Numbered from the stretch's first letter, positions 37,663 through 49,665 are shown. The stretch: DNA of 64,000 nt from Spinacia oleracea (GCF_020520425.1 NC_079490.1:8184001-8248000); one strand, 5' to 3'. Made by a program: numbers and translations. The notes: generated by a model not told the origin, from the letters alone.

Positions 37663-37672
37663 TTTTCCCGCC
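37663..37672. promoter_or_regulatory. E2F-type site just upstream of POLD1 ATG
   Basis: TTTTCCCGCC matches the plant E2F consensus TTTCCCGC and lies 41-50 bases before the start codon at 37622. E2F factors drive S-phase expression of replication genes, which suits a polymerase delta gene. The site may be in the promoter or the 5' untranslated region because the transcription start is not known. Confidence 0.7.
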
Positions 37673-37894
37673 AATTATTGTAAGGTTTTAAGCGCCAGGT
37701 TTTTGTAAGTTGGGTTTCCGCATATATACCGGTCACGACTCACGAAGTCACGAACCCTGTCCATGTTTTTATTTTTACATGCTCCTCGTTCGAGGAGGGG
37801 TATTTTTGTAATATTTTTTAATGAGGAAATAAAATTAGGTGGGTCTCTATTATAGACCAACCTAACTCATTCTTTATCGGATGATCCTTTGAGA

Positions 37895-38640
37895 TGGGGA
37901 TGTTAGATTATGGGTTCAATCTAACTTCAATCCAAAAACAGTGTTGGGCTTTAGCTCGAAAATTATTGTACCATTTTATTTGTTTTGAAATTTGGAAACA
38001 AAGAAATAACCTCATTATCAAGCTTATCTCTCATCAAGACCCTACAATCTTCCTTACCAAAGCAAAAAATCGGGCGTGGGAGTTTTATGTCTCCCTACCA
38101 ATTGACACACATGTCCAGCAGTCAACTATAGAAACTCAATCAACAATAGCAGGCCATGAGTTAGTCCATGTGTATGTTGATGCGTCGTTTGTAAATTAAT
38201 TTTGGAAGTAAGTATTGCAGGTGTATGTCGGGATTTCAAAGGCATATGGTTGGTGGGTTTCCATCAGAAAACTTATGCAATTAATTCTTCATGCGGAGCT
38301 TCACAACATAATGGAAGGAATGCATTGCACAAAAAGGGAATGACGTGACAAAGTTATCATTTACACATATTGCAAGAGAGATATGGAGTTATGCCAACAG
38401 GACATTATTCATACTGATATTTACTTGGATGTCTTACAATAAATGCAGGGTGATATACCAGTGTTTTCAAGAGATTAAAATCATCTACATTCCGAGGGAG
38501 GCGAACCAGTTAGCAGATTGCTTGGCCAAGAAAGCAAGAAGCTCTACTTTTGAAGTTAACATAACTAGGCATCTTCCCCAATCCCCTAGTTATTGTATGA
38601 ACTTTTATGTTGCAGATTGTAATAGGCTTAACACCACAAC
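37895..38640 (+). pseudogene. LINE C-terminal fragment with RNase H domain
   Basis: 37894-38199 encodes FEIWKQRNNLI and VYVDASF, the linker and first RNase H motif of plant LINEs. After stops and frameshifts, 38460-38560 gives IIYIPREANQLADCLAKKA, the last motif. The fragment lacks the reverse transcriptase and is broken by several stops. It lies about 270 bases upstream of the POLD1 ATG, pointing away from it. Confidence 0.7.
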
Positions 38641-38714
38641 TTAACTTTTAATATATTCATTCCTTTTTCACCAACAAAAAAAGAACAAATAATTCGAAGA
38701 TGTGAATAAATAAA

Positions 38715-39115
38715 GCATAGAGGGTGATTATGGTCGTAGTTATTCATGAAATCTGCCGCTTGATTTGCCTCTCGTTAGCAATGGTGGAAGGTAACCGTCT
38801 CAAAATGTAGGATATCTCTCTCGGCATCCACGGTGATGTTGTGAATTGGCCAAGGAATCTTCCATTGACGTTTTAATTGCACTAATGATGCAAAAACTAC
38901 CCCCCCCCCTCAATTATTATTTTCTTAACACCAAGAAAAATGCCCCATGTGATGCCTTCACGAAGCGCCAAGGCCTCTACAAGAAGGTTTCGCGAGTTGA
39001 AGCCAATGAACTTTGAAGCCACCAAATTGAGTGCACCAGAATGGTCTCTAGTTGCAAATTCTAAGGCCGAGCTTCTGTTAGAATAATAGGATCCATCAAA
39101 ATTAATTTGAAAAAA
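38715..39115 (-). pseudogene. LINE RNase H domain fragment, minus strand
   Basis: On the minus strand 39115 to about 38935 reads INFDGSYYSN and LLVEALALREGITWG, two RNase H motifs. After a frameshift about 38790-38740 gives REANQAADFMNN, the C-terminal motif. It is opposite in strand to the neighbouring fragment at 37895-38640, so these are separate insertions. Confidence 0.65.
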
Positions 39116-39138
39116 GTAGGAATAAAGGGAAGTTGGAT

Positions 39139-39350
39139 TTTTTTTAATTTTTTTTGGCAGTAATTACAAACAGAAGAAAAAAGAAGCTACATATGCCCAT
39201 GTTTTCTAGCATCAGTAGCCAGATTATGAGCTTCTCTAACCTTATCCCTATTACATTTCATTACAATACATCCTTCAAACTTATCAGCTAAAGATATGAT
39301 GTCATTACAAATTGTCGCAAGCTCCAGTCTGCAATAAGGGTAATCTCTCA
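39139..39350 (-). mobile_element. 5'-truncated LINE 3' end with poly(A)
   Basis: On the minus strand the segment encodes DIISLADKFEGC and CNRDKVREAHNLATDARKHG followed by a stop. It ends about 50 bases later in AAAAAAAATTAAAAAAAAT (plus-strand T-run 39139-39156). A 5' truncation with a poly(A) tail is typical for LINEs. A related 3' end (RVHRAHNLAISARVNV) lies at 47384-47623. Confidence 0.6.
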
Positions 39351-39399
39351 AAGAAGTGACAATTAATTAAAGTTTATAGATTGCATGCACAAAATTTCA

Positions 39400-40790
39400 G
39401 ATTTATTAATTAATTGATTTATGCATGTTTGAAACCCTAAAGCATAGTTTTTTTAATGTTTTAATTGCATGAATTGCCTAGAATTTTGACCATGGTAACT
39501 AATCAAGATTAAAATAGGTGTATTATGGTTTTTAATGACTTTCAAAGTATTAAATGTTTGCTGGAATTTTATTGAAGTATGAATAATAATTGATTTGTTA
39601 TTTTAGGAGGATGCTTTGATTAATTAAGTTGTTGAGCAAAGTGACACCTTTGAGAACATATTCAAGGTGCGTATATGTGTAGACTATGCTTATGTACTGT
39701 GTGTATATCATGCATATGATGTTTATTTTAATCATGTAGCATCATGTCATATGTGAATGTGGTAGTTACTTGATTCAAGAAGTTTGTGGTTCATATTTAT
39801 TATGCAATCATTTAGTAGAGCATGTTTGTCATTATTTAATTATACAAGTATGTAGTGGGAATTGTGCAAGAGTCTCATTCATGCTAAGAAGAGAATTTTA
39901 TTATTTACATGTGAGTCGTAGTACCCATGTAAAATCAAAAGAAGTTTATTAATGCATGTGTGTCAAGGTACCCATGCATGTAAAGAAGAAAAGTTTGTTA
40001 TTAATTCTGGAATTTCATATTCCATCAAGATAAAGAATAGAATTTATCTAGTAGTAGTAAAGTTAAGAGTAAAGTCAAGAGTAAAACTCAATATAAAGTC
40101 AAGAGTATTGTTACTCATTCAATTATGCGTTGCATGTTGGAATATCAAGTAGTAGTTGTTAGTGATAATTTCAGTTGTCAAGTTGAGCATGTTTAGTTGC
40201 ATTTCTATTTCATATAAGTATTTAGCTTTGTTGATTCGTGCTTTCTTGATTGTCTTGGTCATGGCATGTGCCTTAATGACCCTGTGAAAATCCATTGTTT
40301 ACAATTGTGATTATGGTGAGCAGTTCACGGGTTTTCTAAGTGACGAAGCATTCCAGTTTATTATTTTCATTCAGGTTGATGTGAGTGATTTGTTTATGCT
40401 TCGAACAATTTTATTTAAAGTATTTTAATTCAAGTATTTAATTCAATCATTTAAAGATTTTTAAGGATTTTGAATTGATGGTTTGTGGGCCTTTAATGGT
40501 TCCAAGTTGTATGGACTTTAATTCCATATAAGACTTCTCATAATATTTCTATCTTATTTTATTCAACTTAATTTTTATTTATCATATATTTTATCTTTTA
40601 TAATTCGATGTTGTTAATCGAATACGTGCATATTACGTGATTAATTTATTAGTGCAAATAATCATATTAATAATAGGAATAGAATATAATTACACCTTAA
40701 TACACTTTCAATAAAAATCAATTTCTATAATGAATGAAAGTACATGAAGCTAAAAAATAAAAAGATTAAAACAAATTACAAGAAATTTGT
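39400..40790. other. AT-rich stretch, no gene seen
   Basis: No plausible coding region or RNA gene is visible. Two short related segments near 39910 and 39965 share GTACCCATG followed by GTTTATT/GTTTGTTATT, suggesting a small local duplication. Confidence 0.4.
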
Positions 40791-40799
40791 TTCCCTTCA

Positions 40800-41190
40800 A
40801 ATTTAATTATGGTCTCTTCCAAAACGTCGAAATAAATGTTCAATCAATTCATGTTGCAATTGATGATATATTGCTCGATATCGAAGTCGCCGTTGATTTT
40901 CAAAGTATCTTTCACGATTAGCGTACTAATTTGGAAGGAGACTATGTCAAACTTCAAGTCTTTTTTTATTCCTACCTTTGTCATGTTGAACTTCATTGGA
41001 CAAAGAAAGATCTCTTCTTTCATCTTCAATGGTCATATTATGTAATATGATGCATGCTTGCATGACATTTCTAACCTCACATATATCCCAAAGACGTGCG
41101 GGATGGAAACAATTGTGAATCTATTCTGTAGAACCCCAAATGCTCATTAAATATATTTTCGTGCACCTTCATGACGACGAACGAATAATG
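40800..41190 (-). pseudogene. PIF/Harbinger transposase C-terminal remnant
   Basis: Read on the minus strand in two frames, the segment gives a HLGFYRIDSQL/RFTIV region, then RLWDICEVRNVMQACIILHN, MTIEDERRD and finally YHQLQHELIEHLFRRFG. These match the end of the Harbinger (DDE_4) transposase, where relatives read FGVLQRRF, CIILHNMIIEDE and DLIEHIW. Frameshifts and a stop break it and the catalytic N-terminal part is missing. Confidence 0.7.
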
Positions 41191-41679
41191 AAATAACACA
41201 AATTCTTATTTACAAGTGGTTAGAGTTACCCTTATATGTGTAAAAAATTTCTATTTTTTAGTGATGAAATTTTCATTATAATAAATATCATTTCTTCAAA
41301 ATCACTAATAATATATAAAATTAATTATTTAACCCTTTAAAATGTTTATATAGTTACAAAAAACTAGGTCAAAGTTATAAAAGTTGTACACCTTGTGCGT
41401 TCAAGATCTTTTGTTAAAATAATTATCTACCTATTACATTATATTAAAACAGACACCGGTAATGACACATGTCACTTCATGGTGCAAAATTTTTCCTCCA
41501 GAAACATATTTCCAAAAAAATCCTTACTTTATTTATTATTTTTATTTACCGTTAAGTATGAATAATTTATTTGTTTCTAGATGGAAATATTATTGTAATA
41601 CCCCTCATGATTGCTTAATGGAATTTAATATACTACATACTCATAGCAACAAAATGCATATTTATTTTAGGGAGCTCAT

Positions 41680-41771
41680 ATGCTAAGCAACTCCACAGTT
41701 AAGCGTGCTTGGCTAAGAGTAGTCTTAGGAAGGGTGACCTCCTAGGAAGTTTTCCAAGGTGCGCATGAGTG
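41680..41771 (+). repeat. 5S rRNA-like segment, Cassandra TRIM type
   Basis: AACTCCACAGTTAAGCG, CTTGGCTAAGAGTAGT and GGGTGACCTCCTAGGAAGT follow the 3' two thirds of 5S rRNA, including the A-box and C-box of its internal promoter. The continuation GGTGCGCATGAGTGAAGAC is not 5S but matches what I recall of Cassandra retrotransposon LTRs, short non-autonomous elements that carry a 5S-derived promoter. The 5' third of the 5S and the LTR ends were not found. Confidence 0.7.
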
Positions 41772-41817
41772 AAGACAAAATGTGTAGGTACTACATAATA
41801 TTTTAGTCAAATAGCTA

Positions 41818-44659
41818 TGTAACACCCCGACAATTCTCTCTTTTCTAAAATAACTTTTTAACATAAAACGTAGAGAATTATCAAGGCATTATCGCCCGTG
41901 TGAAAACGTAACGGCTTATTCAGAATTTTGCAGCGGAAAACATAAAACTAACTTTTAGGTTTATAAATAATTAATTACATATTAAATCCAAAAACCAATT
42001 AACGAAAATAAGGAAATATAAATAGTATGACAAGTTTCAAGTCTAAATTAACAAACCAAGTCACTTAGCAAAACAAAAATAAATACAGCTCTCTAATCCC
42101 GATCCCAATGATGCATCATCTTCAAACCTGTAGATGGGCAACGCTTATTGATCCTTAGAGACTGCTCACCAAAGATGGGTCATCACAGGATCAAGGCATA
42201 GCCATGATCAACACACACAAACAAAGCACGTAATCAGCAAAGCTGAATACTACATACTAAAAGCGATGATCCTAACATGATACTATCAAACGAACCATCC
42301 TATCATGATACTAATAAACATAAATAAGGGCAGACAGAACATGATAATTTGACGACCATACTTAACTAGACTAGGCTAGACGGGACTAGATTTTTATAAC
42401 AATAATATTATTTTAATTGAAATAGACAATGGACCGAGTTGTCCGTCCAACAGTCTTCACTAAGGAAGACGAGGTACGGGCGCGACTCCGTAACCTCACT
42501 GACCTGCGATATCGAGGAACGTTTGAATAAAAATAGAACACGGTGATCAATCCGGTCCCAGAAAAGGCCATGGGCTACCACCATGAACCCCAACTCCTGT
42601 TTGTCCGTCACTTTAGACGTGCACAGTCTAAAGTTATTGCTACTCAGTTTCACTTTACATGATTTACAAATTGAGACTCTGTTATGACTCAACAATCACA
42701 TAAGGCATACAATCCACATTTGTTCACAACTGTTTTTATCTTGGAATTAAGTAAGTGATCATAAAGGCATCAATCAAAACTCATTCCAATTTATCCAACC
42801 TTTCCTTTAACCATGATCAACCCCTGTATATGGGTGTAAAGTTTCAACTTACTAAACAAGGTCCACCGCCCTCATATAGTAGTGAAAAGCTAAAAAGGAA
42901 CAACGATCGATCGATCCAAACCAACATATATAGAATAATCTAGTGTTCCCAACCAACATGTTTGTATCAATCATCCATACTAACATGTTATAATTCTCAT
43001 AATGCAATCTAGGTTCAATATGTCCATCCAACAGTATTAAACATGAAATTTCAACCTGACCAAGTTCATCAATAATATCAACATAACCAAGTTCATCAAC
43101 AATCTCAACATAACCAAGTTCATCAACAATTTCAACATGGTTTCAACAAATAGCACGAATTCCAAGCACACAGGTATGTACGTACCTTGTGTAAACAAAC
43201 TGATAGGCCACTTTAACACTTTCAAAAGTCGCCTAAAGAGAATTCTCCGCCTAAAACAACCAACAAATAATCCCAATCAATTTCTAATCATTGACAACCA
43301 TAAATAAGCATTCTAAATGCATCCTAAGCATATTTAGAACCTTCCCCAATATCGAAACTTAAACATTTGATTTCCTAGCATCATAATTATTGAATTAGTG
43401 ATTGAATTTCGTTGAAAAACTTTTGCAAACATCGTACTTTAAATTTTCAGCAATATAAATTCATTTAAAAGCTTCACCAAGGCCAATCTACGTTCTTAGA
43501 ACATCGAAACAATAATTTTAATAATCCACAATCATCCTACCATGATTTAAAACCATCAAAAGCTTAAAATTTATGTTTTAAATAATTAAAAATCATTATT
43601 TCAATGCAATTACATAATCTGAAAATTATATTATTATTTAAACATAACATGTAATCTGAAAATTCTAACTAAATCATAAAAACGTATAATTTAAATTCAA
43701 GAACATAATTTAAATTATTAAAACTTAATTAAATTCATTAATTAGTTTAGGGTTTAAAGAAATAACCAAAATGGAGAGAGGTAAAGGCGCCGCCCGGGGG
43801 GAGGAACGACGGCGGTAGTGCGGTGCACAGTAGTTGGCGGCGGCGCTGCAGAACAGTGGTCGGAGGGAGGCTGCAGCGACGTGAGGAAGGGAAGGCAATC
43901 ACCAAGAGGAGAAAGAGAATAAAAGGAACGAGAGGGAGAAAAGAATAGCGCCGGTCTGACTGGGACGCGGCGACTGTTGGTGTAGGTGACGGACGGCGGC
44001 GGTGCAGCAAGGTAGCGCAGCAACAAAGCCGACCGGTGGTGGTGGTGATGGTGCCTTGCGAGAGAAGCAAGGGAAAGGAGAAACAAAGAGGAGGAGAAGA
44101 AGGCACGACGAGTACCGACGGCGGAGGAGGACTGGTGGCAGGAGGTCGACGGCCACGATGGTGGTCCAGTGTGGCGGCTGGCTGACGGTTGAGCAAAGGG
44201 AGGAGTGCAGATTTTGTGTGTTAGAGGGTTCACGTGAAAGGGTAGGAAATTAGGAGTACGTAGTTTTCAATTATCTTTTTTTTCCTTTTTGGTTGTGGGT
44301 TTGAGAGGAGAGAGAAATAACTTTGAGTAACTTTTGGATTTGGGGTTTATTTGGGCCTAGGTATTTTAATTAGTCCAAGATTAGGATTCCTTTTCTAATT
44401 TTAAAAGTGTTCGAGTCCAAACCCGAATAGAAATACTTTTCTAAAACCGAATTGTTTCTATGTTTCAAATCGTTTTCGAATTATGATTCTAAAAATGTTT
44501 GATTTCATAAATCGTTAAAATGTTTGAAATGCATTTAAATAAAATAAATATACATTCAATATATATATATATATTACTAAAATTCACAAATTTAATTTAA
44601 ATATAATTAACTAAACGTTAAAATATATTAATAACTCTATAAATTTACGGGGGATTACA
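41818..44659. mobile_element. Solo LTR (2842 bp), TGTAACACCCC...TTACA
   Basis: The ends are TGTAACACCCCGACA and GGGGGATTACA, and the 5-bp duplication AGCTA lies at 41813-41817 and 44660-44664. No internal coding domain, primer site or second LTR is visible between them, so this is best read as a single LTR left after recombination. It contains a 30-base triple tandem repeat near 43058-43138 and a GC-rich patch at 43780-44180, whose long open frames on both strands reflect composition. Confidence 0.75.
43058..43138. repeat. Three tandem copies of a 30-base unit
   Basis: The unit ACCAAGTTCATCAACAAT with C/TTCAACATA spacing is repeated three times with few differences inside the solo LTR. Confidence 0.8.
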
Positions 44660-45291
44660 AGCTATATTACTAATATATGTAATATACCTAGGTATTCCTA
44701 TACTAGCAGGGAGATCAAAGAAAATGGTGTTCGGTGCTCTTATGGCTAGAATTTGGAAAAAGTTGCAGTGTTGGAAGGAGAAGCTACTATCGAGGAAAAG
44801 GAAGGAGGTTCTACTTAAACCCGTCATTCAAGCCATACCAACATATCTCATGGGAGTATATATATTTCTAAGTGTCCGTGGTTCAAAACATCCAATCGGC
44901 CATGGCTCGATTTTTCTGGGGATAAAAAGATAACCAACGGAAGATTCACTTGCGAAGTTGGAGTATAATGTGTGAGCCGAAATGTTTGGGTGGGATGGGT
45001 TTCAAGGACTTGAATGTTTTTAATGAGGCTCTTCTTGGACGTCAGGCTTGGAGGCTAGTAAATGAGTCAAATTCACTGCTATGCAAAGTCATGAATGCTT
45101 AGTATTACCCCAACTCTTCTTTCTTGGAGTCTTATTTGAGGTACGCGCCTAGCTTTTTATGGAGTAGTGTTTGGGGATTAAAATATCTGGTGAACGAATG
45201 TACTATATGGCGGGTTGGAAAGGGTTTGTTAATTAATAATTGGAGGGATATGTGGGTGGCAGACGAGGAAGGAAGATTTGTTACTAGCAGC
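44660..45291 (+). pseudogene. LINE reverse transcriptase C-terminal part (left of CACTA)
   Basis: The reading gives YLGIPILAGRSKK, then KLQCWKEKLLSRKRKEVLLK, VIQAIPTYLMGVY, a frameshift, FFWG, KIHLRSWSIMC, LGGMGFKDLNVFNEALLGRQ, a stop and NNWRDMWVADEEGRFVTS. This is the segment between the reverse transcriptase thumb and the zinc-binding domain of plant L1-type LINEs. It stops exactly at the CACTA insertion and resumes in frame at 51106. The upstream catalytic reverse transcriptase region is absent, as in a 5'-truncated LINE. Confidence 0.85.
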
Positions 45292-45299
45292 CACTACTA

Positions 45300-45735
45300 C
45301 AAAAAATGGCAAAGAGACCCTTCCAAAATGGCTTAAGAGATCTCCTTTCAAGGGGTCTCTATCTCACAGGTCTCTTTGATAAAGAGACCCCCTCATCGAG
45401 AGGGGGTCTGTTTGTTAAAATCTAGAGACCCCCCACGTAAGAAAGAGGGTCTCTTATGTAAAAGCGGGTGAAAATAATTCAAAAGGGAAAGAGACCCCTT
45501 ATTAGAGATGGGAGATCTGTTTTTTAAATTGTTCAGACCCCATAAGTAGGATAGGAGGTCTCTTTGAATATTTTTATTTTTGTTTATTAAAGCAGTTAAG
45601 ACCTCATATATAGATAAGGGGTCTCTTTGTTATTATTATTTTTTTTTTCAAACTAAGACCTAATATCTTAGATATGGGGTCTCTTTGAATTTTTTATTAT
45701 TATAACTAGAGAGCCTTTATTACACCTGACGGGTC
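45300..45735. repeat. CACTA left subterminal repeats
   Basis: About ten copies of the word GGGTCTCTTTG or its complement AGAGACCCC lie in alternating orientation, roughly every 40-60 bases. Such arrays are where the CACTA transposase binds in characterised elements. Confidence 0.85.
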
Positions 45736-45809
45736 TATTTGCAACCCTTTTTTTTTAAAAAAAAAACGATAATAGCAGAATAATACCGCTGGTCGATCAG
45801 CGATATATT

Positions 45810-45940
45810 CAGAACTAATTAATATACCTATTCAACTTGCGTTTACACCTCTAAAATACCGGCCAACAGGCACCGCATTAATATACACATTACACTTGCG
45901 TTTTCACCTCTATAAATACCGGTCAGTCGGCATCAAAGCA
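45810..45940. repeat. Short tandem duplication in CACTA interior
   Basis: Two consecutive segments of about 65 bases share AATATAC, CACTTGCGTTT, ACACCTCTA and AATACCGGYCA. They lie just inside the left subterminal array. Confidence 0.55.
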
Positions 45941-46664
45941 CAAAACCACACCTGCTATAATAAATAATTTGTAATAATTCGAGAACAACTCCATAATCCA
46001 TCCCAAAAAAAATATTTCCAACAAGTGATCCTCAAAACGCAAGCTTTACATAAACTGTGATTTGCATAAGCGTCAAACTTTACATCGAATTTCCAAAAAC
46101 GTAAAACAAAAATCAATTCCAAAATATAATCATTCACACCAATTTACCAACAATTGGAACCGAAACTCATGGAGTTATTTCCATACCATCAATTTTGTTT
46201 TCTTGATCCGCTTTTTGCTTGAGCAAATACTCGACCCACATGTCTCTAACCTCATCCACATTTTCCGATGAATAAGTTTCTTCAGAAAACTGTAATAAGT
46301 AGCATAATTATTAATTAGTAGTTAAACAAAGCATAATTTAAAAAAATCGGCATTACAGCGCAATAAGTTTGAAGACATTGTATGAACAAAATAAGGGCAA
46401 CCAACAATATATTAAGGGCAATTAATTGGTTTGAAGACACTGTATGCAGACTATTGTCATGCTTAAGGTTGAATTATGTAAACCATGACAATATGTATCT
46501 TACCAGATGAAAATATCCTAAAGATACAATGGAAACCATGATGCAGACTATGCTTAAGGTTGAAGCATAGTTTACAATTATGTAAACCATTATCTCCTAA
46601 AAATACAAGTAAAATACATGATTAAAGAGCTGAGACACATCATTTACAGCAATGCAAGAACCAT

Positions 46665-47066
46665 AAATTGCAGGGGGGAACTTTGTTTCTGCACTAAGTG
46701 TGAACCTTGGCCACTGTAATGCTATTAAGGCAGAGTGGATGGCTCTAATCTGAGGTTTGGAATTAGCAAGCAGGTTGGGTATCACTAAGCTACTAGTCCA
46801 AGTTGATAACTTGTCCTGCGTTCAAACGCTGCAATCAAATATGGATGACAGAGGGGAGTTCACGCATCTGATTAACAGGTGCTTTGCTTTGATCAATGAT
46901 ACACACTGGACTATCAAAATCACTCATGTTTACAGGGAAGGAAACCGCGCGGCGGATTGGCTAGCTAATCAAGGAGTCGCTCAATCAACTAATATCTCAT
47001 TCCTAGACTACACTCCTTCTGAATTACTGAGTATTAAAGCACCAAGAAAACTCCAAAAAAAAAAAA
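46665..47066 (+). pseudogene. LINE RNase H fragment with poly(A), inside CACTA
   Basis: The translation runs NFVSALSVNLGHCNAIKAEW, a stop, then GLELASRLGITKLLVQVDN and VYREGNRAADWLANQGVAQS. These are the last three RNase H motifs (acidic E, D and the RxGNxxAD segment). An A-run at about 47054-47066 follows. It is a short LINE 3' end acquired within the CACTA element. Confidence 0.7.
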
Positions 47067-47379
47067 CAGCAGGAGATAATACAAAACCAACACTCTAGAA
47101 GACATCATTTAGCAATCACCACCAGGAGTAGTGACTTAGTATTTAGAACCCATGGACACCACAATATATCATCAACAATACGCCTAAACCCAACAATGCA
47201 ACGAAGCAAACAGGGATGTTACAGAAAAAATCTGACAGTTTGTTACCAGTACATCCAACAACACCAACCAACTGAAATTCGGCAAGCAAGTAATCTGGGA
47301 ATAAAAGCAAGAAGTGCCCCGAACATCAGCGGTCAACAATGGATTAAAGATTGGTTATTATACATTTGTGGTGAATAGA

Positions 47380-47623
47380 GTTTGTGGTGGATGGGAACAA
47401 CAACAGCAGGGGAATAGAGTTTGTGGTGGTTCTATGGGCACTATGGATACATAGAAATAATATCAGCCCTACGAGAAGCCCCAAACTGCAAGTTTTAGTT
47501 ACTAAGTGTTCTAGAGATAGGGTACATAGAGCTCATAATCTAGCTATTAGTGCTAGGGTCAATGTGTAGTTAGTTTTTGTTGGTTATATGTTTGAATCTA
47601 CTGTCAAAAAAAAAAAAAAAAAA
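47380..47623 (+). mobile_element. Second LINE 3' end with 18-base poly(A), inside CACTA
   Basis: 47384-47569 encodes VVLWALWIHRNNI and CSRDRVHRAHNLAISARVNV, then a stop, and the segment ends in an A-run at 47606-47623. Its last residues resemble the minus-strand LINE end at 39139-39350. A small direct repeat (AATAGAGTTTGTGGTGG) sits at the left edge (about 47375 and 47414). Confidence 0.6.
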
Positions 47624-49369
47624 CCATCTGAAATTCTAACAGGACTGCAATCCCACTGATCCACAACAAAAAAAACACCACCAGAGGCCTATTGCATGCA
47701 GCAGCAAACCCACATAACATCACTTCATACCCCATTCGCAACTCATAGAACAAACTGGATGTCGATTTTTCTGTTTTCAGAGCCTGGTTTTGAGGTTCAT
47801 AATTGGACTGTTGGTGGTCAAAACAATTGATGCTTGTTACAAATTATCGAGGATCAGTGGATAAAAGTTAACTTTCCAAAGAACAAATTTATTTCACAGG
47901 AAGTCATATTGAACGAGCAACATGGATATCTTGTTCATTCACCAGACACTAATTCACATAGAATGGTATACAACAAATAACATAATCTTTCTACTCCCAC
48001 AATATCGTATCAGGATTCAAGACTCGGGAGATAATATTGCAGAAATCTGACAGTTATAATACCAAGCACTCTCTTTTCACAAGCTTTCAATACCCCGAGT
48101 AGCTTGCACTATTAAAAGTTCTATACTTCAGTTACTGTATCCAAGTAAGAATGACAGATAAGGAGTAGAATTACAACAACAATGTAAGATTTAAGATGTA
48201 CTTGTTTGCAATTCTGTAATAAAAGACAAACCTTTATGAACATGGACGGTGAACTTATTAGAAACAGAAAAGTTTTGGATTCAAAATTATGCAGCAACTA
48301 TTAAAAGAAAATCAGCTAAAACTCAGGAATTAGGGCAACACATGAACAATACCCAAAGATCTTGCAGATTAATTAATCCTCCAACTCTATTTATTCCTAG
48401 TCCACCACCTATTCTTTGAGGCCGCTAGTTATGAAAAGTTCTTCCACGCTCCACCATCCATCAGAACCCTCCTTAGTTCCCTCAAATTTACTTCCATCAA
48501 CTTGTTTAAACGCATCAAAAGTTACAAAAGATATGTCACATAAGTCATATAAGTCACATAAGAAAAGTTAAAGGAACTTTATTCCACATAATAACCAGCT
48601 AGCAACAAACCTTTCATGTCCCTTGTATGCAAAATTATATTAAATCATAGCCTCTTGGTTTGTTTCTCTCCTGTCATAGACCATTTTATCTGAAAGACAC
48701 AATGGAGAAAGAACTATAAGGACAAATTAACAGACAAAAGAAGCATGCTAGAAGAATTTAAGAACATTTGCTTATCATCTACAACAGTGAATTCCTTAAC
48801 GGCAGGACAACAAGGTGCTATGCCGCACACCTTTAATCAATAAAGCTACACATGTGAGAGGACCGCCATTACAAAAGTTGTAGAAATACTGCCGTAAGTG
48901 CCAATTTACCAGCCCTTGAACCAACTAAGGAAAATTTATAGATAAAACTGACCCACTTACCAGGGAACCTTTCAATATAGTGTACAAAATTAGAAATCCC
49001 GGGATCATTACTTGACAACTGGGAAGTTTTGAGTAATCGAGAGTCCTTTGGATGAACAAATGAGCTTAGTAAAGAATTGCATGTGGTGATATATTTTTTA
49101 AAACAAAGGGAGAAATTCTACTCCCGATTTTTCTTTTACAGAGTGCAGCTAAAGTGTGGAATTGCATATAAACTGATTATTGTAAGGAATTCAGTTACAC
49201 GCGTACATATTATCCATAATCACCAATATGAAAATCATACGACAAGACGATTGGTAGTTTTAGAACATGTGAAGATAATGCAGTACTAGGAAGAAGAATG
49301 CAGTAGGATCATAACCAGTTCTAAGAAGAAGAAAGTTGTGGCATACTAATATTGCAAAGATCACAGGTA

Positions 49370-49665
49370 CACATCTCTATATTCTGTATCAATTCAGAAA
49401 TATGAATATAAACAATTAATGCAAAAATTGATATCAGAAGTTAAGGAAAATGAAAGAACTCCGGTTTAAAACATACTCTATAGTCTATACTCTCTGTATT
49501 ATTTCAGAAAATCGGAATATAAACAAGTAATGCAAAAATTGATATCAAAAGCTAAGGAAAATGAAAGTAATACACAATGCATATAGACTTTTCGTAGTTC
49601 ATTTTGAGTTGTACAAGGGGGGAGAATACAGAAAGTAATACACAATGCATATAGACTTAGCTGAA
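49370..49665. repeat. Tandem duplication in CACTA interior
   Basis: 49383-49457 and 49496-49567 are near copies (TGCAAAAATTGATATCA, GGAAAATGAAAG), about 113 bases apart. TAATACACAATGCATATAGA also occurs twice (about 49568 and 49637). There is no coding potential. Confidence 0.7.

Noticed and set aside
41680..41771. Functional 5S rRNA gene
   Set aside because: The 5' third is missing, the sequence has several changes from plant 5S, and the downstream sequence is not a 5S terminator but retrotransposon-like.
43058..43138. CRISPR-like array
   Set aside because: Three direct tandem units with no spacers in a plant solo LTR.
43747..44253. Pro/Ser/Arg-rich frames up to 159 codons on both strands
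   Set aside because: They lie in a GC-rich patch of a solo LTR, are open on both strands, and show no domain or splice context.
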